Assembly: GCA_963854835.1 (NCBI GenBank)
Contig: OY978526.1
Span: 73,318,418 to 73,382,417 of the forward strand
Direction of reading: 5' to 3'
Source: Megamerina dolium
Lineage: Eukaryota > Arthropoda > Insecta > Diptera > Megamerinidae
DNA: 64,000 nucleotides
The translations under genes and the position numbers were made by a program. The notes beneath the pieces were generated by a model. The model saw only the letters and a program-made list of their open reading frames with translations. It was not told the origin of the DNA and did not search any database. Positions 1-9,900 of the stretch are shown piece by piece (position 1 is the stretch's first letter; each line of letters opens with the position of its first letter).

Positions 1-289
1 CTTAGTTTATTCTACATTGAAATTTGACCGAAAAACTGCATATCGAGTTTAAACTTAGTTTAAACGACAAATAGAGTTAAACTCGCGCTGAAAAACTGGC
101 CCTTATGTTGAGCTAAGATATTATGCCCGCCATCTTTGTCCGAGCAGATTCTCAGGCCACTTGTTCTGATATCACCAAACTTCTCTTCTTACAGTTGGAC
201 AGTTTTGACAGTTTATTCTCTTCTGAACGGCAAAGCACTTGTGACATCACTTTTTCTGAGCTCTGTTATAGGAATTTTTTCATGGTAAA
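1..289. other. Non-coding, contains palindromic GAGTTTAAAC motifs
   Basis: No coding signal is seen. Positions 49-90 carry inverted GTTTAAAC and AACTCGC motifs that resemble the palindromes at 34512 and 34991. Positions about 185-289 already resemble the SINE body (a stretch like CACTTGTGACATCACTTTTT), so an older broken SINE fragment may lie here. Confidence 0.35.
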
Positions 290-893
290 TTGTTAGGTTA
301 GGATATTGTGGTTTCCCCACTCACTGTGGTACCACCGATTTTCTTTTCCAGTACTGATGTGCGTGTTAAATTTGAAAACGGTATTAGAAAAGGCCTACTT
401 ATATTACCCGCTCCCGAACGGCACAACCCTTGTGACATTACTTTTTTTTAGCTTTATTAAAGCGCTCTTAAAGAAGTTTTTCATGGCAAAGAGTTACTGC
501 CGGAAGAATTGTCAATTGCTTACCGACAGGTGAGCACCGTTCGAAAGAAAAAATCTTTTCGATAATAACCCTCAACGTGTAACGTCGGGTCACTTGTGAC
601 ATTTTCCACGTTTTTGTTTGTTTAAACAGTTATATTGTTTAAACAAATTAAAAAATCGGTAATCCGGATCCTTAAAATAGAATCCTCAATGAAGATACGT
701 GAATTTTTTCAAATTTTTTTGAGCACTTTTACGTACTTTTTTAAGAGCCGGACACAAGTGACTCGACGTTACATATAAAAGGTGCGAAAAATGACTTTAC
801 ATGGCAAGGGATAAATATGTCACGGTCAAGGATTGAACTCATGACCTACGTACCAGAAGGCTAACACACGAACCACTAAGCTACGGCACCCAC
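290..893 (-). repeat. tRNA-derived SINE, tail B type, interrupted
   Basis: This is the SINE family read on the minus strand. The tail-B motif (GTGGTACCACCGA on the plus strand) is near 330, the body runs to about 565, and the degenerate tRNA-like head, complement of TAGCTCAGTGG, is at about 830-893. The body and head are separated by a roughly 200-bp inverted-repeat element. The copy is old, with many substitutions. Another body-like fragment follows at 894-980. Confidence 0.6.
576..775. mobile_element. MITE-like element nested in the SINE
   Basis: The ends are inverted repeats. TGTAACGTCGGGTCACTTGT at 578-597 is mirrored at 754-773 with one mismatch (CGAG instead of CGGG). The interior is AT-rich and non-coding, with two internal GTTTAAAC motifs. 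The size and the lack of an ORF fit a non-autonomous DNA transposon. The superfamily is unknown because no clear target duplication is visible. Confidence 0.55.
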
Positions 894-1458
894 ATGGCTA
901 ATTGTTATTGCCGAAAGAAATACGAATTACTTCCCAACATTTGGGCACCATTCGAAAGAAAAATTCTTTTCGATATTAAAGAAAGCTTAAGAAAAAAATA
1001 TTTTATTTGCTCTTATAAAGAATATAATACTTAGCAATATCTATTTCAGGTTTCAATTACTCATTGCAATCATATTTAGAATATTCAACGCCTTTAAGGT
1101 GCTTTTATTCGCTTCCACGTACTCAAGAGTCGTATTTAAGTATATATTAAATATCATATTATTTTAGGATCTCATCCAAACTAAATCATTCTTCAATGAA
1201 AATATTTTTATGTGTTTCAATTCTAAAAACGTCAACATCTTGTTCTACAGTCAATCCCAGCAGCCCTAGATAAGTCAGACTGTTTTTTAGGTTTTGACTC
1301 AAAAATTTCATTCATTTTTCATTGAATAATTTCTCTATGCATTTGATTTTTATTTCCAAGATGCATGTCCAAGTTTGTTCCCATCTACCACTGCTGCTAC
1401 CTTGAGGATTTCACTTAAAGCGATCTGAAACCGCATATTTGGTCGAGCTCTAATTATT
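894..1458. other. Non-coding, SINE-body fragment and AT-rich DNA
   Basis: 894-980 repeats SINE-body sequence (TTGCCGAAAGAAATACGAAT, then TTCGAAAGAAAAATTCTTTT). The remainder is AT-rich. Positions about 1310-1440 are similar to about 1660-1830, both with a CAAGATG...TTTGTTC core, which suggests a diverged duplication around the SINE piece at 1459. Confidence 0.35.
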
Positions 1459-1620
1459 AAAAAAAAAATAAATAAATAACTATGTGGCACTTATAACCCA
1501 AAAGGGCTCTTTGGTCGACCTTCTCTACCATTACTGTTCTGAGTATTAAATTTTGGACAGTTTCAGAAGGGGCCTACTTATTTTAGCCGGTTCCGGAATG
1601 CAGAACTCTTTCGACATCCC
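1459..1620 (-). repeat. SINE 3' fragment, tail A type
   Basis: The plus strand reads AAATAAATAACTATGTGGCA followed by the CCCAAAAGGGCTC hairpin. This is the A-type tail, with T-rich end, on the minus strand. The body stops at about 1620, so the copy is 5'-truncated and lacks the tRNA head. Confidence 0.65.
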
Positions 1621-1649
1621 TCATGAAAAAAGCAAGGAAACGATCCGTG

Positions 1650-2510
1650 TCTAAATTGATTTCGATATTTTGCACAAATGATTTAATTCACAATTTCTCT
1701 TTGGATTGGTTTCTTGGTTCCAAGATGTTTGTTCAAGTCGGTTTTGATCTCCCACTTTCTCTGCTATTCTAAGAATTTCGAACTTTAATTTCAATAAAAC
1801 TTTGACCGATTCTATCCGAAGTCCAATTTTATGCCAGAGATGCCAGTTTTTTGTGCATAATTTGATCGCAATCATAGCTGATGTCGATTATTTGATTGAA
1901 CTCTTATTATTACTCACGAAAAAAGCAAGAGGTTGAGCCATGACATCATTAATGAAAATATTTTACCAAAAATTTCAATTTTTATTTCAAGGAAGCTTTC
2001 TCACTTTCTCCACTTTTTCCGCGTTAACTATCTCTCTCCCTCTCTCTTAGCTTCACAGTCCAGGATGGACCATACCTTCACCAGCAACTCTACTCCAGTT
2101 TGTTCTCTCCCTCTCCAATTTCGAATATTCATCATATTCAGGTCTGCTTCCACATCGTTAAGCCATCTCTTCTTGGACAGCTCCTCTTTCTTCCACCAAT
2201 CGGACGAAGTGCAAACACCTTCTTCTGGATTCTTTCAGCTGGCATTCGTATAACATGGCCTATCCATCTGCGTTAAATACCTCTTGGATTATTATTCGCA
2301 TCTTGCTAAAGATTGGGATTTCCCAAGTAATTTTTTCTTAGTCGAAATAACACGTCTCCAAATCGCATTTTTGCTAAGGATCCGTTCGTAAACCATGCAA
2401 TCATATATTGGTGCAGTCTGTACGAGTACATAATAGCTTTTCCCTTCCATTTCTTCTTGTTTCTTTGTTCTGTTTTGAATCCCCTTGTGAAGCTGTACAT
2501 CAAGAGTTCT
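1650..2510 (-). pseudogene. Decayed LINE reverse-transcriptase C-terminal remnant
   Basis: On the minus strand, 2000-2260 encodes an interrupted segment resembling the last part of RTE-type reverse transcriptases: GHVIRMPAERIQKKV, a GGRKR block, then a W-x-D-V block. The same order (GHVERM...AKKV...GGR...RWKDQV) is seen in the better preserved copies at 46417-46776 and 61609-62605. Stops and frameshifts break every frame. It is unlikely to be functional. Confidence 0.5.
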
Positions 2511-3959
2511 TAGAAGTTCTTAGAATCCTTAGGATAGCTGATCTGGCTTGAATATTTCAATACTATTCCTGAAGCCAATTCCTTCTCTAGTCATTCAGAT
2601 AATCGACATCTACTCTTGGTTCTATATAGAGGTGTGCAAAGGCGTGACTTTCAGTATCAGTGTCTCTAAGACTGGATGGGAACTCATTGCTTTTATTGAA
2701 ACAAAATAGTAAGAATAATTTAATATTGGATGGACAATGAGTTTCGAAAGTTGTTGATTTGCTTGAGCAATTTTGCAGTTCCTATTTTCGAAGCCACTAC
2801 CAAATGTGCTTCGAACCTTCGACTTAGAGCTATGCTACCCCCAAAAAAAAAGGAACAAATGAAGCTTAGTGCGTAGTAAAAAACCTATCCTCAAAAACCA
2901 ATATTTTTGAAAAAAAAAAAAAAGCTCCATTGATAATCATTTGTACACATGTACATACTTTGGAAGTGGAAATTTACATTTACTGGATTTCCTCATTAGA
3001 TAAACGCAAATAAGCAAATGATTAGCTTTGTAATTACTTACATATGTGTGGGTAAGTGTAAGTGTAGGTATAAGTAATGTATCTTGAGGTATGAGTATGT
3101 GTAACATTCAAGTGGTAAGTAAAGGTATTTACACCTGAGTAAATTCACCAACACGCATATCAACATTGCAAGACAATAAGGTACAATACAAGACAGTCTA
3201 CACTGCTGCTGCTGCTGTTGCATGCATTGTCATCTCTCTTTAGGTATACATGCTTCTCATTTGTCCGCATATCTTAGCACATTATGTACGAGTAGGTACG
3301 TATTAAGTGCGACAATTTCAATGGAATAGAATATCATCTTTAGCTTGGGGACAATGAATCCTATTCATTGTTTGTATGTACACACACAATACGCCTTGCA
3401 GCATACATACATACATACCTTCTATGTATTTGTATATGTAAGCATTTTACATTAACTTATCTAATTTAATTTACATATTTAATGATGCTCATGCTGATGA
3501 GTCTTATTATGTACCTACATACATACATGCATATGGTTATTACTATTATTTGATCCCTAAAGTAACTCAAACTCTATATATATTCTGTCAACTTGTGTGG
3601 CTATGGATGATGGTTTTGTAAAGATGCAAATATGTAAAGAGCGATACATGATATTAATTTTTTTAAACTATTATAGCTACTAGTGCAAGACTTTAGTGCA
3701 GGGCAGCACCAAGGAAGGCTGGTGCTTTCAATAATCCAAAAAAGAGTGATGTAAGCAAATCGTTTCAGCTCACGAAGTTCTCACTGCCACTCACTCGGGG
3801 TTCTTTAATTTTTCTATTTTTCGACAACAATATTTCGTGATATGGCCCATATACTGAGGCCAGTGTCATTCATAAATGTCGTATGGATTAACGTCAGCAC
3901 ATCACTACATCATCCCGAAGACGAATTTCAATAGAAACTTCACAGTAGTTTATCCTTCG
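2511..3959. other. Non-coding, microsatellites
   Basis: No gene is recognised. Short CATA/TACA repeats occur around 3400-3530 and a CTGCTG run at about 3202-3220. The small minus-strand ORF with a glutamine run there is only a translation of the CAG microsatellite. Confidence 0.4.
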
Positions 3960-4801
3960 AGGTAGGATTGGACTAAGGGATTTTTGTTGGCAGCTTGACC
4001 CCACAATCTACACGGACGGCTCCAGAATGAATTGTGGTGTAGGGGCAGGTATACATTCCGAGAGATTGAAAGTGGACAAGTCTGTGCGCCTCCCTAACCT
4101 GTCTAGCGTACTCCAGGCGGAAGTGTTTGCAATTGGGGAAGCTTGTAGGATACTAATCGTAGACTTCAGGTTCAAGCTTAACATAGCTATACTATCGGAC
4201 AGCCAAGCTGCAATTCAGGCCTTGAATTCAGCAGTCATATCCTCCTTCTTAGTGGAACAAAGCAGAAGGAGTCTCAATACTCAGCGAACGGCACAACGTT
4301 TCACTGATCCGGGTTCCGGGACATCGGAACATAGAAGGAAACGAAAAAGCCGACGAACTGGCAAGAAGCGGATCTGCCATGCAAGAAGCTCTTGCCGAAC
4401 CGGTATTCAAACCGCTGAGTTTAGCTAAAAGAACTATCAATATAAAATATCTACAAATAGCGGATTGTAGTTGGAAAAGTCTTACGAAGTGTAAGACTAG
4501 TAGGTCACTATGGCTTACATACAATCCTAAACAAACAACATTACTGATAAACAGGAACCGAAGCGATATATCTAGGCTGACGGCAGTCATTATTGGCTTC
4601 TGGCTCATCGGAGAACAGGCGGCCAAAATGGGGATGTCCCACAACGATTTCTGTCACAGTTGTAACCAAGTGGAAGAAAAGGAAACGATATTCTACTTCC
4701 TTTGTAAATGCCCCGTCATTTGGAAGCCGAGAATGAACACCCTAGGTAAATCACTCTTCAATAACATTGAGGAGTTGGCGGAAATAAGTATAAGTAAATG
4801 A
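3960..4801 (+). pseudogene. LINE fragment: RNase H domain and zinc-knuckle C-terminus
   Basis: This is the 3' part of a non-LTR retrotransposon ORF2. It encodes an RNase H domain: YTDGS (first catalytic Asp), QAEVFAI (Glu), LSDSQAA (Asp) and GNEKADELA (last Asp). A cysteine motif follows (FCHSCNQVEEKET...FLCKCP). The open frame changes near 4300, from the frame starting at 4027 to the one that stops at 4801, so a frameshift disables it. RNase H together with this Cys/His tail is typical of I/LOA-like LINEs; the exact clade is not certain. Confidence 0.75.
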
Positions 4802-5817
4802 ATCATTCCAAACTATTATGCAGTAGATGTTTAGTACTTCCACAATATTCTAATAATTTGCATGTCGGTCTAGCTTTCCCAGTTGCAAAATTTCATCGAA
4901 TTTTTTAGTGACTGACTGACCAGAACGGGGTACAAGTTTGACGAAAAAAATTCCAGAACGGAATTAAGCAAATTTGAAAGGTACGTTAAAGCATAGTCAC
5001 CGTCATCCGCACACATTTTTCTGCATGCTATTGCATCGTTTTTTCCATTTTATAAAGTAAAAAAAGCATCATATAACTTATTTCCTTAGAAGTTTCACTC
5101 AATTTTATACGAATGACGAATTACAGAACGTGTCTTCACTGTCAAAAGATGTAGTCTGTCATCTTACAAAGGCGCTTTTATTTGAATTAATCGGATTAGT
5201 GGTTCCAGATATATGGCCATTAATATCATCTTGGGACAAAAAAGTGAAATATTGTATCACTCAATATACAAGAATGGTCCAAAGACAAGTTATTTTAGAC
5301 AATAAAATAATTTGAACAGAAATCTATTCTATATTATGGCTTTAATAGAAAAAGTAAGCATTGACATAATTGATACGAATACTTCATTCATTCATGCGGC
5401 CGCCACGACTTGCTTTGCAGTAGTACATCCTGCCAGTACAGTGGCATAGCCTGGGGAGGGGATCGGAGCGATAAATCCGCCTCCTTGGCCAATGGACTTC
5501 TTAAAAAAGAAAAATAATATATAGATATTTAAAAATCATTTATTAACACTTTTTTCTTATACGCCCTTTTCATCTTATCCCTCCTTACCAAAATTCTGGC
5601 CACGACACTGCATCCTGCCAAACTAATTTTGTAAAACTTTGATGGTGGTTTATGGCTGGCTCTATTTAACGAATGACTCGAATAATATCCATCTGAATCG
5701 CTTCTCGATAGTTCGCATAACATCGATATTTCAAAGCATCCTCCAGCAAAAGTCTAACGATGTCAAAATGCAGTTCCTAGCTGGCGAATTGTTATTTCTA
5801 GACATCTGGTAGCACGA
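4802..5817. other. Non-coding, nothing recognised
   Basis: AT-rich DNA. Two partly similar pieces (CATCCTGCCA near 5427 and 5609) suggest an old repeat. Small ORFs at 5130 and 5529 have no recognisable domain. Confidence 0.3.
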
Positions 5818-6018
5818 TTACCGAAATTGGGGAACAAAATATCGTTTTTTAATGAGCCGTGCGGTATGGCGTGTCATCGTCCTGAAACCAAAGATCGTCC
5901 AATGTGTCAATGACTTCACTTTCGATGTTCCCCGATTGAATTGCACATTTTCAGTGCACACATTCTCATCAGTATATATCATACCATAACGAGGGCCGTG
6001 AGTATGTCTAGCATTCAC
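5818..6018 (-). pseudogene. Possible DNA-transposase fragment (weak)
   Basis: A 66-codon minus-strand frame contains IYTDENVCTENVQFNR, which loosely resembles the TDEKxFTVE..FNR block of some insect mariner-like DDE transposases. No flanking transposase sequence or terminal repeats are visible, so this may be chance. Confidence 0.2.
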
Positions 6019-6928
6019 TAATAGGACAGCCTCAAGACCTCACCGTCTCATGCTGCATCGATTCGGGCAAAAGCCTCTTTTCAATAAACACACTGAGCAA
6101 CAGAGCCCTCACTTTCCATATTTCCCAACGCACTTCAAGCACTTTAAGCAATTCATTTCGATCCGTGTAACTATGATAATGAGTGGTAGTCAAGATTTCT
6201 AGCGGTAAAGAGCTCAGTCAATGTCTATGACTCAAAACAGAAACTACCTAAATGTACCACCCTGTATAAACCAACTAAAGTATATCTATTTCTAAATAGT
6301 TTTCTTGGACAAAAGGGACCATTTACAAATGGATACAAATATTTGCAATCTATAATACCAATGAGCTCATATTAAGGTAGATGTACATATAGTGCAGTAT
6401 GCATGAATGTAAAACAAATTTGAATGAAGTCTAAGTAGCATAAGTAGTTTATTCATTTTAAGTGATACTCATACCGAATTCATTCATAAAATGTTTGGAT
6501 GCGGCTCGTTAAATTTCAACTAATTGTTCTCCACTAAATGCATCTGGTATCTGGTGTCCCTTAATTGTATCATATTTAAATATGTGAGAGTATATATGTG
6601 TAGTATTGTGGTTTAAAACCATTCAACATTTCCCTTCCTTTAGTTGTTGTTGTTGTTGTTGTTGTTATTGTTATATATCTTCATTACACAGCAGAAGTCC
6701 ATTGACCGCAAAATGCATGGTGTGTCTTACGAGAGTCAACAACCAACTACAATAGTAATAACAACAACAACAACAACATGCAATATGTTAAATAAATACA
6801 AATACAATATCATCAACTTTATAACAATTCAATACTATTATTGTTTTATTTACTCTTTGGTAATTTTAGCAACATTTCAACATTTGTCACACCATTGTGA
6901 AACTGCAAGTGCATAAAACATTGACAGA
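6019..6928. other. Upstream region of the homeobox gene
   Basis: No gene is seen. A (TTG)n tract at about 6644-6670 and an (ACA)n tract at about 6759-6778 are mutually complementary. An in-frame TAA at 6914-6916 lies just before the ATG at 6929 and supports that start. No clear TATA box or initiator could be assigned. Confidence 0.4.
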
Positions 6929-9900
6929 ATGTTGCAAAATCCTTCAAAATATCATACGAATCCTTTGTCACACTTTCTAGCATTGCATACGAGCACACAA
7001 GCGCTGCATAATAATAGTGCACACAATTCACAAGCAATGTCTACCAGCAGCTCAACGGGCAACACTATAACGCCACTGCATCAACAGCACCACAATCACC
7101 TGCACTATCCCACACAAGTTGTGGCCAATCATCATTACAGTCATCACAACCACCTAAGTTCACCGCACGCGCATCTCATTGATGCTGCCAATACATCCCT
7201 TGACGTTGGGAAATCATTTACGATTGCCGCCATCTTGGGTTTGCAAAAGAGTGCAATCGAGAACAACCGCAAAGAATATAATAACGCCATCAATCTATCA
7301 TTAAACGGTAGCAATAGCAGCAATAGCAGCACAAATAGCAATCAAAATCAAAATCATCAGCTGTTGCAGCATCACCATCAGCATCAGCAGCAGCAGCAGC
7401 AAAGGCAACAGCAACAAAATATTCACTCAGACGAAATGGATAAAATGGAAAGTTTTTCAATTACCAATAATTGCAATAATAATAATAATAATATTAATAA
7501 CAATAATAAATTTAATAACAACAACAATTGCAATAAAACAATTGCAAACAACAATAGTTTCTCCAGTGTAAATAATTTCAATTGTGATAATAGTGCAGCA
7601 TTAGTAAATCGTTATTTGCCGACGGCAAGTACACCATCTTCTAGCATAACAACGACAACATCCGCAGCGTCGTTTAGTGCATCATCCCATGTACGAGTTA
7701 GTAATTTTGCTACAGCAGCGGCAGTAGCTGCAGCTGCTGCTGCTGCAGCTGCTGCAAACGCCTGTAATGGTTCCACTCCATCAGCCTTGCAGAGTTTACA
7801 ACAACTACATCAGCATCATGCCCAACAAACGAGCCTGAATTTTCATCGAGAAAAACTCAAATCAGGTAAATGTAATGTTAATATGTAGAAGCGTAGATTT
7901 CCTTTTCTTCGCACTGAGCACGTCCCATACGCTAGAAATGCCCTTTCTGATCCAAGATAAATTTTATTGTGAAAAGTTGATTATACGTTCAATGTTCAAG
8001 GTATTGTCTGTCGCTAGCCACTACTTTTCCCATCTTTCTTGAGGCAATCCATGAAACTACCCAATTTTAGACTTCTTCGTAAGAACGGAAGTGCTGTTCT
8101 TCCAGGCCATGTGTCATCGATCGTAACAAATGATAATCGGAAGGAACAATGTCTGGGCTATACGGTGGGTGGGTTAAGACTTCCCATTTGAGCGTTTCTA
8201 AGTAAATTTTAACAGGCTCCGCAATATGTGACTGAGCGTTAGCATATTGTAAAATAACTTTGTCATGTCTATCGGAGTATTGCGGCCGTTTTTTTCGCAA
8301 TGCTCGGCTCAAACGCATCAATTGTCATCGGTATAAGTCACCTGTGATCGTGTGACCCAATTTCAAGAGCTCATAATACACCACACCCAGCTGATCCCAC
8401 CAAATACACACCATGATCTTCTCGCCATGAATATTCGGCTTGGCCATCGATGATGAGGCATGGCCGAGGTACCCATATGTTGCCGGACGTTTTTGATTAT
8501 CGTAATGGATCCACTTTAGTGGGTGCCGTAGCTCAGTGGTTAGTGTGTTCGCCTTCTGATCTGTAGTTCGTGGTTCAATACCCGGCTGATGCATGACAAA
8601 TTTAATATCGAAAAAATTTTTCTTTCGAACGGTACCCACCTGTCGGCAAGCAATTGGCAATTCTTTGACAGTAACAACTTGCATGAAAAAGCTTCTAAAA
8701 AGAACTCTGTGACAAAGCTCAGAAAAAGTGATGTCACAAGTGTTCTGCCGTTCGGAACCGGCTAAAATAAGTAGGTCCATTCTAATACTGTCCAAAATTT
8801 AAGACGCACAACAGTATTGGAAGAGAAGCTGGCCAATGAGCCCTTTGGGGCTTTAAGTGCCACATATTTATTTTATTTTTTTTAATGGATCCACTTTTCA
8901 TTGCTAGTAACAATTCAATGCAAAATCCATACATATACGGCACCTAATTTTCTACCTTTCGGATCATTTCCATTATTAAACGATGGCAAATGTTTGGCTG
9001 AGTGATTCCAGGTGTTTTTGCGAGTTGATCTTGCATTTATGATGGGTCTTCATCGAGCCTTGCCTCAAATTCTTCATCCTCAAACTTTGGTGGCGCACTG
9101 GGTCGTTCTTCCTCTGCCAAATCAAAATTGTCACTTTTAAATCGTGCAAACCACTTCTGACACGTTCGTTCAGCTAAAGTATGGACACCATAAACTTCCA
9201 CTAAAATACGATGACTTTTGGCAGCCTTTTTTCTTCATAATATGAAGTAATGAAGTAAAACTCCCCGCAAAAACACATTATTCGGTAGAAAAGTTGACAT
9301 TTCCGGAGCATACAGAAGCTATTTTGTTTACACTTCAGCGAAAAGAAAGCCTAATGATGACACTTCAAAATGACGCCAGATGAAACAATTGAAGAATAAA
9401 CTGGTAGCGACATTCGTTATCAAATCCTCACGAACTTATCATTTCTCCCTTCAAGATTTTACATCTGCTTCATGGACTTTTCGCCTTTGACAATCCCTAC
9501 TTACTTACTTATTTGACCATTACAATCGAAAATCGACTTAGGTCAAATGTATTCTGCTTCATCAGTTGTCTCATATTGCGATGACAGGTTCTCCATTACG
9601 TGGTATTTCCCCATGAGTTTGGGTTTTCCTCTACAGTGTCGTTCTCCAGTTGGTTCCGAATATAACATCTTCTGGAACGAGATACGTGTTCTTCGCTCGA
9701 CTTAGGTAGCACAGCCGTTGGGTTTACTATGTCGAAATTGGCATACAGCTCACGGTGTGTACACCACGAACACAAATAGATCCAAAGGTCGTAGGTCTTT
9801 TCTCTCGAAAACTTCAAGCATTATATCATCTAAGGTAGAAATTGTATAGGGTGATTAGAGACTAGAGTACAGAGTAGTTTTCGTTCTTCGACAGATGGTT

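Noticed and set aside
3038..3223. Glutamine-rich minus-strand ORF
   Set aside because: Produced by a CAG microsatellite and lacks any other coding feature.
8518..8600. tRNA gene (also at 59622 and complements at 19140-19207, 25720-25782)
   Set aside because: A and B boxes are present but the anticodon arm does not pair properly, and the sequence continues into a shared body with target duplications. These are SINE heads.
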